DNA of 64,000 bases from Candidatus Margulisiibacteriota bacterium (GTDB taxonomy: Bacteria; Margulisbacteria; Riflemargulisbacteria; GWF2-39-127), in assembly GCA_003242895.1 (NCBI GenBank), contig QKMY01000045.1, positions 1 through 64,000 on the forward strand, written 5' to 3'. The translations under genes and the position numbers were made by a program. The notes below the pieces were generated by a model. The model did not search any database, was not told the origin of the DNA, and worked only from the letters and a program-made list of their open reading frames with translations. Shown in pieces: positions 8,395 to 17,129 of this stretch (its first letter is position 1; every line of letters starts with the position of its first letter).

Positions 8395-9162
8395 TCAATA
8401 AGTTACTTTTGTTAAGTATAATCCATTAGCTGGTGCCATTTTTCCGGCTAATTTCCTATTTTTACTCTCTAAAATTTCTAAGAAATTGTGCTTATCCTCT
8501 TGTCCCGTTGCTACCCTTACTATATTTGCTACTATTATTCTTACCATATTATACAAAAAAGCATTCGCTTCCACTGTTAATTCATATAATTGAAAATTAC
8601 CTTTACTAAAGATCCAATTAAACTCGTTAACTTTCTGAATACTGCAATTATATATTGTTTTTACTGTTGTTGCTGCACTTGATCCCGAACTCATAAATGC
8701 ATTAAAGTCTTTTGTTCCCATAAGGTTACTACATAGTTCTGCGGCGATTTTTAAATCAAATAAATTATCAAGTTTCCAACAAAATCTGTCAATACCAGGA
8801 AATTCACAATTGCCCTTGTAGAATAAATACCGATATTCTCTTCTCTTCGCATCGATTCTTGCGTTAAATGCACTCCTCACTTGCTGAGCATCTACTATTC
8901 TAATATCAAATGGCAACCTTTTATTCATTAATTCAGGAATCTTAATTACTGGAATTTTTGTATCAATACTAAAGTTAACCACCTGGCCGATTGCGTGAAC
9001 TCCTGCATCGGTCCTTCCTGATCCACAAACATTTATTTTTTTTTCAAATATCTTCGTTATACACTCTTCTAATACATTTTGTATCGTATTAGACCATCTC
9101 GTCTGTCTTTGAAAACCCCTATAGCTAGTTCCGTCATAACTAACAATAAGCTTTACATTCAT
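8395..9162 (-). CDS. truA: tRNA pseudouridine(38-40) synthase
   Basis: Makes pseudouridine at positions 38-40 in the anticodon arm of many tRNAs. 255 residues, the normal size. The catalytic aspartate is D52 in GSGRTDAGVHA; YDGTSYRGFQRQ (9-20) and the C-terminal NAFLYNMVRIIV are also typical. It starts 2 bases after the rplQ stop, so it is translationally coupled; a truA gene between rplQ and rplM is common in Gram-positive genomes, here without the ECF transporter genes that often stand between them. Confidence 0.95.
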   Translation of the reverse strand: MNVKLIVSYDGTSYRGFQRQTRWSNTIQNVLEECITKIFEKKINVCGSGRTDAGVHAIGQVVNFSIDTKIPVIKIPELMNKRLPFDIRIVDAQQVRSAFNARIDAKRREYRYLFYKGNCEFPGIDRFCWKLDNLFDLKIAAELCSNLMGTKDFNAFMSSGSSAATTVKTIYNCSIQKVNEFNWIFSKGNFQLYELTVEANAFLYNMVRIIVANIVRVATGQEDKHNFLEILESKNRKLAGKMAPANGLYLTKVTY

Positions 9163-9164
9163 AC

Positions 9165-9521
9165 TTAATCTTTTATTAGTTCTATAACTGCCATTTGAGT
9201 AGCATCGCCTTGTCTAAGTCTTGTTTTTGTTATTCGAATATAGCCACCATTTCTATCTTTATAATTAATGCTTACTTCATCAAATATTTTTTTCACTGAT
9301 TCCTTGTGAGGAATTATTTTTAAAACATTTCGAATAGACGATACGCTTTTATTTTTTCCTAACGTAATAACTCTTTCTGCCATTTTAATAGCTTCACGAG
9401 CTTTTGCTTCAGTCGTCTCAATTTTACCATACTGAATCAATGATATAACCAAGTTCCTCAATAAAGCTATTCTTTGATCTGTCGGTCTTCCAAGTTTTGT
9501 AATACCTTTCCTGTGCCTCAT
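9165..9521 (-). CDS. rplQ: 50S ribosomal protein L17 (bL17)
   Basis: 118 residues, close to the family length. The N-terminus carries the L17 signature (KLGRPTDQRIALLRNLVISL, 9-28), followed by IETTEAKAREAIKMAE and the C-terminal GYIRITKTRLRQGDA. L17 sits near the peptide exit of the large subunit. It follows rpoA by 12 bases, the conserved alpha-operon order. Confidence 0.97.
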   Translation of the reverse strand: MRHRKGITKLGRPTDQRIALLRNLVISLIQYGKIETTEAKAREAIKMAERVITLGKNKSVSSIRNVLKIIPHKESVKKIFDEVSINYKDRNGGYIRITKTRLRQGDATQMAVIELIKD

Positions 9522-9533
9522 ACGAATACTCCT

Positions 9534-10487
9534 TTAAATTTCATTCATCTCTTCATTAGATTCATCTTTTAGCTTATACCCATATTGAGCTAATTTTTCA
9601 TTAATTTCATCAGCTGACTTTTTACCAAAGTTTTTAATCTGCATCAAATCTTTCATATCTTTTTCAAGAAGCTCTCTTACAGTATTAATCCCTGCTTTTT
9701 TTAAACAATTTGATGATCTAGCAGATAATTCCAAATCTTCAATGGTTAAGTCTAAAGTACCGGCTTTTGCTTCCTCCGCTTTTTCTTCTAGAGGAATGGC
9801 ATCTTGAGGCTTTTTATTATATTCTATAAACATTTTGAAATTATCGATTAAGAGTTCAGCACTATCTTTAATTGCTTTTTCAGGCGATATACTGCCATTG
9901 GTCCATATTTCTAGTACTAATTTATCAAAATCAGTCTGCTTCCCAACTCTAGTGTTCTGAACATCGATATTCACCTTCTTGACCGGTGAAAAATCCGAGT
10001 CAATCGGGATAACATTTATAGACTGACTTGCATTTTTATTACCCTCGGCAGGAACGTATCCCTTACCCTTTTCAACCCACAATTTAACATTAAACTTAGC
10101 GGTTTCATTAAGCGTTGCAATATGTTGTTCTGGATTAATAATTTCAATTTCATCATCATGTTCTATATCTTTTGCAGTTACGTCAGTTTTTCCCTTTACG
10201 CTTATCGTCAATTCTTTGGCAGTATCAGAGTGCGATTTTACAATAATTCCCTTAATATTTAAAATTATGTCAAGGGTATCCTCTACGACACCTTTTATCT
10301 GTTCATATTCATGACTTACGCCTTCAATCTGAATTGCAGTTATGGACGCACCTTCCAAAGAAGACAAAAGTATTCTTCTTAAAGAGTTTCCAAGCGTTAT
10401 ACCATATCCTTTTTCTAAAGGCTCTGCTATGAACTTACCATAATTTGGTGCTTCCGAAAAAAATTTTACCCAGGACTGTTTTCCCAC
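9534..10487 (-). CDS. rpoA: RNA polymerase alpha subunit
   Basis: The 317-residue alpha subunit dimerises to nucleate core polymerase assembly. The N-terminal domain (1-230) has the dimer and beta-contact motif GYGITLGNSLRRILLSSLEG. A linker of about 20 residues leads to the alphaCTD (about 243-305), with LELSARSSNCLKKAGI, which includes the arginine that contacts UP-element DNA, and KNFGKKSADEINEKL. A short acidic tail ends the protein. It lies between rpsD and rplQ as in most bacteria. Confidence 0.97.
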   Translation of the reverse strand: MGKQSWVKFFSEAPNYGKFIAEPLEKGYGITLGNSLRRILLSSLEGASITAIQIEGVSHEYEQIKGVVEDTLDIILNIKGIIVKSHSDTAKELTISVKGKTDVTAKDIEHDDEIEIINPEQHIATLNETAKFNVKLWVEKGKGYVPAEGNKNASQSINVIPIDSDFSPVKKVNIDVQNTRVGKQTDFDKLVLEIWTNGSISPEKAIKDSAELLIDNFKMFIEYNKKPQDAIPLEEKAEEAKAGTLDLTIEDLELSARSSNCLKKAGINTVRELLEKDMKDLMQIKNFGKKSADEINEKLAQYGYKLKDESNEEMNEI

Positions 10488-10506
10488 TCTAATATTCCTC
10501 CTTAAA

Positions 10507-11127
10507 TTATCTCGAATAATATTCTACGATAAGTCTTTCGTTAACTGGCACATCCATTTCTACTCTCACTGGTTCTTTCGTAATAATTCCCTCTTGTTTA
10601 CTAATGTCAAACGCTAGCCAATTTGCTAATTTTTTCTTGCTAATTGATTCAAGAGCACCCAAAAACTGAGGTTTGCTTTTTTCATTAATTGAGATAACAA
10701 ATTTTTCTTTAAGTTCATAAGAAGGTATATCCACTTTAACATTATTAATCATGAAATGCCCATGCCTTATTAATGTTCTAGCTTGATTATGAGAACTTGC
10801 CAAGCCAAGCCTTGTTATTACATTATCAAACCTTAGCTCTAATGATCTTAGAAAATTCTCTCCCTTAATGCCTTTTTTAAGAACTGCTCTATCATACATA
10901 TTTTTGAACTGTTTCTCTGACAATCCATAAAATCTTTTTGCTTTTTGTTTCTCACGCAACCTTATTCCATATTCAGATTGCTTCTTTCTTACTGCAGCAG
11001 ACTTTCCTGGTGGAAATGCTCTTTTTACAACCGAACACTTAGGAGATTCACATCGACTTCCTTTTAAAAAAAGCTTTTCTCCTTCTCTTCGGCACAATTT
11101 ACATACTGGTCCTAAATATCTTCCCAT
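10507..11127 (-). CDS. rpsD: 30S ribosomal protein S4 (uS4), zinc form
   Basis: 206 residues. C9, C12, C26 and C31 form the zinc site of the C+ form. The S4 RNA-binding domain follows at about 95-155 (RLDNVITRLGLASSHNQART). S4 initiates 30S assembly by binding the 5' domain of 16S rRNA and, in other bacteria, represses its own operon; no S4-binding leader was recognised here. It follows rpsK by 22 bases. Confidence 0.97.
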   Translation of the reverse strand: MGRYLGPVCKLCRREGEKLFLKGSRCESPKCSVVKRAFPPGKSAAVRKKQSEYGIRLREKQKAKRFYGLSEKQFKNMYDRAVLKKGIKGENFLRSLELRFDNVITRLGLASSHNQARTLIRHGHFMINNVKVDIPSYELKEKFVISINEKSKPQFLGALESISKKKLANWLAFDISKQEGIITKEPVRVEMDVPVNERLIVEYYSR

Positions 11128-11149
11128 TAATATCTCCTTTCAAAAACCA

Positions 11150-11542
11150 TTAAACTCTTCTTCTTTTTGGTGGCCTACATCCATTATGCGGTATAGGCGT
11201 TACATCTTTGATCGACATTATTTCTATCCCTGAAGCTTGTATCGCACGGATTGCAGTCTCTCGACCTGCACCAGGACCTTTAACAAGCACATCTACAGCT
11301 TTTACTCCCAATTCTCTTGCTTTCTCAGATGCAAGTTCAGCTGCTGACTGTGCGGCAAATGGAGTTCCTTTTTTTGTACCTTTAAACCCAACAGTACCAG
11401 CACTTCCCCATGAAATTACATTTCCATTCATATCGGTTATCGAGATAATAGTGTTATTAAATGTGGATTTAATAGTTGCGATACCTGTGGTTACAACTTT
11501 TTTTATTTTTTTCTTTTTTACTTTTACAGTTTTCTCAGCCAT
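11150..11542 (-). CDS. rpsK: 30S ribosomal protein S11 (uS11)
   Basis: 130 residues. After a lysine-rich start the core shows [49 protein letters not shown] and the C-terminal [19 protein letters not shown]11 forms the platform by the E site with S18 and S7. It follows rpsM by 41 bases in the alpha-operon order S13-S11-S4. Confidence 0.97.
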   Translation of the reverse strand: MAEKTVKVKKKKIKKVVTTGIATIKSTFNNTIISITDMNGNVISWGSAGTVGFKGTKKGTPFAAQSAAELASEKARELGVKAVDVLVKGPGAGRETAIRAIQASGIEIMSIKDVTPIPHNGCRPPKRRRV

Positions 11543-11583
11543 TCCATTTCTCCTTTTTGCTCAAATCAGTTATCAGTCCTCAT

Positions 11584-11964
11584 TTACTTCTTAGCTACTT
11601 TCTTCTTTCCAGCAACTGTTTTTCTCTTACCAGCCCTGCGTGTTCGAGCATTTGTTTTAGTTCTTTGACCTCTGGAAGGTAAATTCTTCTTATGCCTTTG
11701 CCCTCTATAGCTGCCTATTTCAATAAGACGTTTTATGTTCATCGACACATCGCGTCTTAAATCACCCTCAATTTTATATTCACTAACAGCTTCTCGAAGT
11801 TTTACAGCTTCATTTTCTGTTAAATCCTTAACCCTAAGATCTGGATTAATTCCTTTATCTCTTAATATCTTTTGGCTTGTTCTTACACCAATCCCATATA
11901 TATAGGTTAGTGCTATTTCAATTCGCTTATCCCTTGGAAGGTCTACACCAGCTATTCTCGCCAC
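11584..11964 (-). CDS. rpsM: 30S ribosomal protein S13 (uS13)
   Basis: 126 residues. [24 protein letters not shown] (3-26) is the family start; [29 protein letters not shown] forms the RNA-binding part and a lysine-rich tail reaches toward the P-site tRNA. S13 lies in the 30S head and bridges to the 50S. The start is GTG with an AGGAGG site 5-7 bases in front; that site lies directly behind the rpmJ stop codon. Confidence 0.97.
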   Translation of the reverse strand: MARIAGVDLPRDKRIEIALTYIYGIGVRTSQKILRDKGINPDLRVKDLTENEAVKLREAVSEYKIEGDLRRDVSMNIKRLIEIGSYRGQRHKKNLPSRGQRTKTNARTRRAGKRKTVAGKKKVAKK

Positions 11965-11975
11965 AATCTTTCCTC

Positions 11976-12089
11976 CTACCCTTGTCTTTGTTTATGCTTA
12001 GGATTTTCACATATTACACGTAATACTCCGTGCCTTCTCAACATTTTACATTTTGTACAAATTTTTTTTACTGAAGCTCTTACTTTCAT
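11976..12089 (-). CDS. rpmJ: 50S ribosomal protein L36 (bL36), zinc form
   Basis: A 37-residue protein read from ATG at 12089 to TAG at 11976-11978: it starts [14 protein letters not shown] and ends [10 protein letters not shown]11, C14, C27 and H32 form the zinc ribbon of the C+ type. L36 is a late-binding protein near 23S helices 89 and 91-97. It lies between infA and rpsM, its usual place. Confidence 0.95.
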   Translation of the reverse strand: MKVRASVKKICTKCKMLRRHGVLRVICENPKHKQRQG

Positions 12090-12110
12090 TTTTACACCAC
12101 CATAATAAAA

Positions 12111-12326
12111 TCATTTAATTCTATAGGTTATTCTGCCTTTAGTTAAATCATAAGGTGACAACTCTATCTTTACTCTATCCCCTAATAACACTCTAATAAA
12201 GTTCTTTCTTATCTTCCCTGACACATGAGCTAGTATTACTTGTCCTGTATCAAGTTCTACCCTAAACATTGCGTTAGGCATAGTCTCTACAATCTTTCCT
12301 TCAACTTCAATTATATCTTTTTTCAT
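12111..12326 (-). CDS. infA: Translation initiation factor IF-1
   Basis: 71 residues, a single OB fold that occupies the A site of the 30S subunit during initiation. Marks are [23 protein letters not shown] (4-26), [25 protein letters not shown] and the C-terminal [13 protein letters not shown]. map, usually found just before infA, is missing here: adk ends 82 bases upstream. A possible promoter is at 12372-12400. Confidence 0.97.
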   Translation of the reverse strand: MKKDIIEVEGKIVETMPNAMFRVELDTGQVILAHVSGKIRKNFIRVLLGDRVKIELSPYDLTKGRITYRIK

Positions 12327-12371
12327 TATTTATCTCTTAATTCATTAAATATATTCTTATGACGAGGTAGA

Positions 12372-12400
12372 ATTGTATCAGCTTTTTTTATTATTTGCAA
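12372..12400 (-). promoter_or_regulatory. Possible promoter of infA and downstream genes
   Basis: Minus strand TTGCAA (12400-12395), 17-base spacer, TACAAT (12377-12372), just beyond the adk stop. The -10 has five of six consensus bases and the -35 four. It would give an internal start for infA-rpmJ-rpsM-rpsK-rpsD-rpoA. Confidence 0.45.
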
Positions 12401-12408
12401 ATGAAAAT

Positions 12409-13059
12409 TTATAGTTTTAATTTATTTACAATATTTGTAAATATCTCATCTATGTCTTTTTCACCATCGATACTTGCAAGCATTTTATTTTTATCATAAT
12501 ACTCTATTAATGGTTCGGTCTGAGATTCAAAGGTATTATATCTACCAATAACAACTTCAGTTTTATCATCTTCTCGAACAATTAATTCAGCCCCATCTAC
12601 ATCACACAAATTATCCTGTTTTGGCTTATTAAATATTTTATGATAAGATTTGCCACACGTTGGACAGGTAAGTCTTCCTGCCATTCTTTTTACTATCTCA
12701 TCAAGACTAACATCTATATAAACAACTTTATCTAACTTTATTCCAATTTCTTCCAAAATATTGTCGAGGCTCTTAGCCTGAGGTATTGTCCGAGGGAATC
12801 CATCTAGTATAAAGCCTGTAATTGAATTAATTGATTGAAGCTTTTCCTTCATCATGTCAATAATAATATTATCAGGAACTAACTTTCCATTATCGATGTA
12901 ATCCTTCGCTTTAATTCCTAATTCTGAATTACTTCTTATTGCTTCCCTCAAAATGTCGCCAGTTGCTATATGCAAGCAACCAGTCATATCTTTTAATTTC
13001 TTAGCCTGGGTTCCTTTTCCAGAACCCGGAGCACCTATTAAAATTATCTTTATTGACAT
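12409..13059 (-). CDS. adk: Adenylate kinase with zinc-binding LID
   Basis: Catalyses ATP + AMP to 2 ADP. 216 residues of the long type. The P-loop GAPGSGKGT is at 9-17, the AMP-binding segment at 32-60, and LDGFPRT at 85-91. The LID carries C132, C135, C152 and D155, the Cys3-Asp zinc site known from Bacillus subtilis. ATG 13059 lies 12 bases after the secY stop. secY-adk is the standard neighbourhood, but map does not follow. Confidence 0.97.
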   Translation of the reverse strand: MSIKIILIGAPGSGKGTQAKKLKDMTGCLHIATGDILREAIRSNSELGIKAKDYIDNGKLVPDNIIIDMMKEKLQSINSITGFILDGFPRTIPQAKSLDNILEEIGIKLDKVVYIDVSLDEIVKRMAGRLTCPTCGKSYHKIFNKPKQDNLCDVDGAELIVREDDKTEVVIGRYNTFESQTEPLIEYYDKNKMLASIDGEKDIDEIFTNIVNKLKL

Positions 13060-13071
13060 ATTGGATCCTTT

Positions 13072-14328
13072 CTACTCAAGCATACCATCATACTGCCTTG
13101 TTACGAAATGTGTTTCTATCTGTTTCATTAAATCTATTGCGACTCCAACCATAATCAAGAGTGCCGTTCCACCTAAACCAATAAAACTTGTTACATTGGT
13201 AATATTAGCAGCTAACATAGGAGTTATTGCTATGATCGATAAAAAAACGGCGCCAACCAATGTCAGTCTGCTAATTATTTTTTCAAGATAATCAGCGGTT
13301 GCTCTTCCAGGTCTTACACCTACGATGAAGCCTCCATACTTTTTAATATTGTCAGCAAGCTCTACTGGGTTAAATGTAATTGCAGTATAAAAATAGGTAA
13401 AAAAGAATATTAACCCTGCAAAAAACAACATATAAAGTGCACCACCAGGATTAAACCAGTCCGAAAGAAACCTTAACGGAGAAATAAACTGTGCTAAAGT
13501 TGCAGGAAATGCCAAAACGGAAGAAGCGAATATTATAGGAATCACGCCCCCTTGATTAATACGCAAAGGTATATATGTATTTTGTCCACCATGTTCTTTG
13601 CGGCCTACAATTCGCTTAGTATACTGAACAGGAATCTTTCTCTGCCCTTCTTGTACTATAATTATCCCGACGATAACTGCGCAAAAAATTAGTAATAGAA
13701 AAACAACACTAACAATACTTGCGCCACCAAGAACTAAGCTATAAGTACTAAGAATATAAGAGGGAATCATAGAAATTATTCCAACAAAAATAATAATCGA
13801 CGCACCATTTCCAATACCTCTCTCAGTTATCAACTCACCTAACCACATTACTAGGGAAGTACCAGCAACAAGCGAAAAAACAGAAGTAAACATAAACACG
13901 GAAAAACTAGTATCAGGTGATAATATTGACCGAAATCCAGCTGACATCGCAAGTGCTTGTAAAAAGGCTAACACTATGGCTAAATATCGAGTATACTGTT
14001 GTACTTTTTTTCTACCTAATTCCCCTTCTTCCATCATTTCTTTTAGTTGAGGGGTTACAACTGTGAGTAACTGCATTATTATTGAAGCATTTATATAAGG
14101 AATTATTCCTAATGCAAATATTGAAAACCTTCTTAAAGAGCCGCCAGAAAACAAATCGACAAATCCAAAAAAACCACCCTGACCAAACAAATTATCCAAA
14201 GCGGTTTGATCAACTCCTGCTATAGGTATATGTGATCCAATTCGATATACTATGACTATTAATAAAGAAAAGAAAACACGATTTCTTAATTCCTTAATTC
14301 TAAACAAATTTTTTATATTAGATATCAT
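13072..14328 (-). CDS. secY: Protein translocase subunit SecY
   Basis: The 418-residue channel of the Sec translocon, with 10 expected membrane segments. It begins with the cytoplasmic ELRNRVFFSLLIVIVYRIGSHIP stretch. The plug region (FSGGSLRRFSIFALGIIPYINASIIMQLL) follows, then QRKIPVQYTKRIVGRKEHGG, the conserved cytoplasmic loop contacting SecA and the ribosome, and GIRPGRATADYL-like GVRPGRATADYLEK. It overlaps rplO by 4 bases, so the two are coupled. SecE is at the other end of the cluster. Confidence 0.96.
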   Translation of the reverse strand: MISNIKNLFRIKELRNRVFFSLLIVIVYRIGSHIPIAGVDQTALDNLFGQGGFFGFVDLFSGGSLRRFSIFALGIIPYINASIIMQLLTVVTPQLKEMMEEGELGRKKVQQYTRYLAIVLAFLQALAMSAGFRSILSPDTSFSVFMFTSVFSLVAGTSLVMWLGELITERGIGNGASIIIFVGIISMIPSYILSTYSLVLGGASIVSVVFLLLIFCAVIVGIIIVQEGQRKIPVQYTKRIVGRKEHGGQNTYIPLRINQGGVIPIIFASSVLAFPATLAQFISPLRFLSDWFNPGGALYMLFFAGLIFFFTYFYTAITFNPVELADNIKKYGGFIVGVRPGRATADYLEKIISRLTLVGAVFLSIIAITPMLAANITNVTSFIGLGGTALLIMVGVAIDLMKQIETHFVTRQYDGMLE

Positions 14329-14774
14329 TTCAAAATTTCAACCTTTGCACTTACCTTGTCTAATTTTTCTAAAGCTGTCTTACTAAACTTGTGTGCCTTA
14401 ATTGAAAGTTTTGTATTAATTTCACCGTTACCCAAAATCTTTAATAATTTGTAATTGTTATTCACCATCTTAATATCTTTCAGATACTCAATTGTAATTT
14501 CTGCACCCGCTGGTAAATCAACCAAGTCAGCTAGATTAACAATTGCGTAATCCTTTTTTGAAATATTATTAAACCCTCTACTTTTCGGTACCCGTCTATA
14601 CAAGGGAGTCTGTCCGCCTTCAAATCCTGGCCTTGTTGATGATCCAGATCGACTCATCTGACCCTTATGTCCTCGGCCTGCAGTTCCTCCGGTGCCTGAC
14701 GAATTTCCTCTACCTACACGTTTCCTGTTTTTTTTTGATTTTTCTGCAGGTTTCAAATCTTCTAATCTAACCAT
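14325..14774 (-). CDS. rplO: 50S ribosomal protein L15 (uL15)
   Basis: 149 residues. The glycine/arginine-rich N-terminus (VGRGNSSGTGGTAGRGHKGQMSRSG region, 20-45) threads into 23S rRNA; GFEGGQTPLYRRVPKSRGF is the family signature. Its stop overlaps the secY start. rpmD (L30), which usually precedes rplO, is missing: the 87-base gap before this gene has no reading frame for it. Confidence 0.97.
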   Translation of the reverse strand: MVRLEDLKPAEKSKKNRKRVGRGNSSGTGGTAGRGHKGQMSRSGSSTRPGFEGGQTPLYRRVPKSRGFNNISKKDYAIVNLADLVDLPAGAEITIEYLKDIKMVNNNYKLLKILGNGEINTKLSIKAHKFSKTALEKLDKVSAKVEILK

Positions 14775-14793
14775 TTTACGTGATCTCCTTTAT

Positions 14794-14814
14794 ATATTAC
14801 TTATATAGTAATAT
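14794..14814. other. Small hairpin in the rpsE-rplO gap
   Basis: ATATTACT / AGTAATAT, a perfect 8-bp AT-only stem with a 5-base loop in the spacer where rpmD is usually found. No T-run follows on the minus strand. It may be a processing or weak regulatory element, or chance in AT-rich DNA. Confidence 0.25.
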
Positions 14815-14861
14815 TCTTTTTATCTGTTATCAGGCGATGAATAATATATTACTATCTGAAA

Positions 14862-15539
14862 CTATTCTTCTATAGCTGTTTCCACAACTGGTACATTTGT
14901 AGTTTCTCGAACTTCCGTCCTCTTTGTTTTTTCTTCAATTTTTTCATGTTTTCTTGTTTCTCGTTCGTCTTCTCGTTTAACGGTTTCCTGTTGAGGCTTA
15001 AAGGTTGTAATTTTATCATCACCAACATATTTAATTGATATTTCCTTGCCTCTTAAATTTGCAATTTCTTGCGCATTTTTTAATTTTAATAATCCATCAA
15101 GAGTAGCTCTTGCAGAATTAATTGCATTTCCCGAACCTTGCGATTTAGCTACTATATTTTTTATTCCAGCTAATTCAAGAATTATTCGAACTACACCCCC
15201 AGCAATAACACCGGTTCCTTTAGGCGCAGGTTTAAGAAAAACTTTTGAGGCATTAAACTCTCCTGTTATTTCGTGCGGTATTGTTTCACCAGTTACATTT
15301 ATACCGAATATTCCTTTTTTAGCTGAATCTATAGCTTTTTTAATTGCACTTGGAACCTCAGTCGCTTTTCCAATCCCAACTCCAACGCCACCATTCTGAT
15401 CGCCAACTATTACCGTAGCCCTGAAAGCTAAACGTTTCCCACCTTTAACTACCTTATTAACTCTTTTTATCTGAACTACTTTTTCGATTGTTTCTGCAGC
15501 TAATTCTTTTTTAACTTTTGCCATAATATTTTGTTTCAT
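14862..15539 (-). CDS. rpsE: 30S ribosomal protein S5 (uS5) with charged C-terminal extension
   Basis: S5 helps decoding accuracy and lies on the 30S back by the mRNA entry. The core (about 13-173) has VVQIKRVNKVVKGGKRLAFRATVIVGD, GKATEVPSAIKKAI and GTGVIAGGVVR. About 50 further residues rich in Glu, Lys, Arg and Thr follow, so the protein is 225 residues against the usual 165 or so. I chose ATG 15539, since an AAGGAG site lies 11 bases in front; a TTG at 15560 would place that site inside the gene. ATG 15524 is also possible. Confidence 0.93.
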   Translation of the reverse strand: MKQNIMAKVKKELAAETIEKVVQIKRVNKVVKGGKRLAFRATVIVGDQNGGVGVGIGKATEVPSAIKKAIDSAKKGIFGINVTGETIPHEITGEFNASKVFLKPAPKGTGVIAGGVVRIILELAGIKNIVAKSQGSGNAINSARATLDGLLKLKNAQEIANLRGKEISIKYVGDDKITTFKPQQETVKREDERETRKHEKIEEKTKRTEVRETTNVPVVETAIEE

Positions 15540-15576
15540 TAATACAGTGTCTCCTTCCAACGCTCATCTTAATTAT

Positions 15577-15912
15577 TTAAAAATCCAGTCCGCCTTTTCG
15601 TGCTGCATCAGCAAGGGCTTTAATTTTTCCATGATAAATATAATCTCTTCTATCAAAAATTACTTTAGTTACTCCAGCTTTGACTGCTCTCTCAGCTAAA
15701 GCAATTCCTATTTTTTCAGCACCCTCAATATTAGATTGATATTTATTAAGATCTTTTTCGTTAGTTGAAGCAGACGCTAATGTTATTCCTTTTTCATCAT
15801 CTACAATTTGTGCGCCAATATTTTTTACACCTCTATATACGCACAACCTTGGCTTTTCAGAACTTCCAAATATATTTTTTGCACGTAATGATTTCTTTTT
15901 TTTGTATACCAT
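15577..15912 (-). CDS. rplR: 50S ribosomal protein L18 (uL18)
   Basis: 111 residues from ATG 15912; a GTG at 15915 directly in front is the other option, both served by AAAGGGTAGG. The family pattern is PRLCVYRGVKNIGAQIVDDEKGITLASAST in the middle and VIFDRRDYIYHGKIKALADAARKGGLDF at the end. L18 binds 5S rRNA with L5. The N-terminal basic part is shorter than in many species. Standard position between rplF and rpsE. Confidence 0.96.
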   Translation of the reverse strand: MVYKKKKSLRAKNIFGSSEKPRLCVYRGVKNIGAQIVDDEKGITLASASTNEKDLNKYQSNIEGAEKIGIALAERAVKAGVTKVIFDRRDYIYHGKIKALADAARKGGLDF

Positions 15913-15930
15913 CACTAAAACCTACCCTTT

Positions 15931-16470
15931 CTATTTTTTACCTGCCTTGCCAGCTTTTCTTCGAATAACTTCATTAGCATACTTTATCCCTTTGCCTTTG
16001 TATGGTTCAGGGGGTCTCAACTCTCTAATTTCTGCTGCTACCTGTCCAACTTTTGCTTTATCAATTCCAACTATTTTAAACTTAGTATCATTTTCTATAA
16101 CAAATTCTATACCAATTTGTTCAGGATAATCTATCTGATGCGAATATCCTAATGATAATAATAATCCTTTACCTTTTTTCTGTACTTTATATCCAACGCC
16201 ATTAATTTCTAAAGCTTTTTCAAAACCTTCGCTAACACCTTTTACCATATTCGCAATTAATGCTCTATATAAACCATGTAAAGCTTTTACTTTTTTCAGA
16301 TCACTTGTACGAGATACGATAATTTTGTTATCTTCTTGCGTAACTACTATCAAAGGACTTACCTCAAGCCGCATCTCACCCTTTTCCCCTTTTACAGTTA
16401 CAATCGTATTTTCAATACTAATGCTTATTCCGTTTTTGATCTCAATTGGGTTTCTACCAATTCTAGACAT
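15931..16470 (-). CDS. rplF: 50S ribosomal protein L6 (uL6)
   Basis: 179 residues, two similar alpha-beta domains. Seen are SRIGRNPIEIKNGISI at the start, LHGLYRALIANMVKGVSEGFEKALEINGVGYK in the middle and the C-terminal signature EIRELRPPEPYKGKGIKYANE. L6 sits at the base of the factor-binding stalk. It lies between rpsH and rplR as expected. Confidence 0.97.
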   Translation of the reverse strand: MSRIGRNPIEIKNGISISIENTIVTVKGEKGEMRLEVSPLIVVTQEDNKIIVSRTSDLKKVKALHGLYRALIANMVKGVSEGFEKALEINGVGYKVQKKGKGLLLSLGYSHQIDYPEQIGIEFVIENDTKFKIVGIDKAKVGQVAAEIRELRPPEPYKGKGIKYANEVIRRKAGKAGKK

Positions 16471-16492
16471 CGTTATTAGTCCCCTTTCACTC

Positions 16493-16891
16493 TTACCATA
16501 CTTTGCAAATTAACTCTCCACCAACATTACCGATTCGCGCATTTTTACCAGTCATAACACCCTTGTTAGTAGATAATATAGAGATACCTAAACCATTCAA
16601 AACTTTAGGAATATCATCTTTATTCACATAAACTCTTTTGCCAGGCTTGCTTATTCTGTCGATACCATCAATAATCTTTTCATTATTAGGACCGTACTTT
16701 AAAATTACTTTTAAAAACTTTTTATTATCATTCACTTTGTGTTCATACTTCTTTATAAAGCCTTCTTCTTTTAATACTTTAATTATTTCAAGTTTAATCT
16801 TCGACGTTGGGAACTCAACGCTCTCATGTCTCTCTTTAATAGCATTTCTTACTCTTGTTAACATATCTGCAATTGGATCAGTCAAACTCAT
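16493..16891 (-). CDS. rpsH: 30S ribosomal protein S8 (uS8)
   Basis: 132 residues. TDPIADMLTRVRNAIKERHE (3-22) and the C-terminal GISILSTNKGVMTGKNARIGNVGGELICKVW are family signatures. S8 binds the central domain of 16S rRNA and in E. coli represses the spc operon at an rplE site; whether such a site exists here was not seen. It follows rpsN by 24 bases. Confidence 0.97.
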   Translation of the reverse strand: MSLTDPIADMLTRVRNAIKERHESVEFPTSKIKLEIIKVLKEEGFIKKYEHKVNDNKKFLKVILKYGPNNEKIIDGIDRISKPGKRVYVNKDDIPKVLNGLGISILSTNKGVMTGKNARIGNVGGELICKVW

Positions 16892-16915
16892 TTAAAATTC
16901 CTCCATTATCATAAC

Positions 16916-17098
16916 TTACCACGATGATTTTTTTACGCCAGGTAGCTTACCTGCATGTGCTAATTCTCTAAAATGTATTCTACATAGACCAAAATGTCTT
17001 AAAAAACCTTTTGGCCTACCACAGATTTTACATCTATTATGAGCTCTTACATCAAATTTAGGATCTTCTTTTCTATGTAATAAACATTTTCTCGTCAC
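16916..17098 (-). CDS. rpsN: 30S ribosomal protein S14 (uS14), zinc type
   Basis: A short S14 of 60 residues. I chose GTG 17098: the AGAGGAG site is 8 bases in front and the length fits the 61-residue zinc type; the GTG at 17107 would overlap the site. The zinc positions are C23, C26, C39 and H42, so the fourth cysteine of the usual CX2CX12CX2C pattern is a histidine (GLCRIH), which can still bind zinc. The end [11 protein letters not shown] is typical. S14 lies in the 30S head. Confidence 0.94.
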   Translation of the reverse strand: MTRKCLLHRKEDPKFDVRAHNRCKICGRPKGFLRHFGLCRIHFRELAHAGKLPGVKKSSW

Positions 17099-17129
17099 GT
17101 CGTGCACTCCTCTGTTAAATATTTCTTAA

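Noticed and set aside
11208..11594. Plus-strand open frame of 128 codons across rpsK.
   Set aside because: It is antisense to a certain ribosomal gene, has no ribosome binding site and no recognisable protein.
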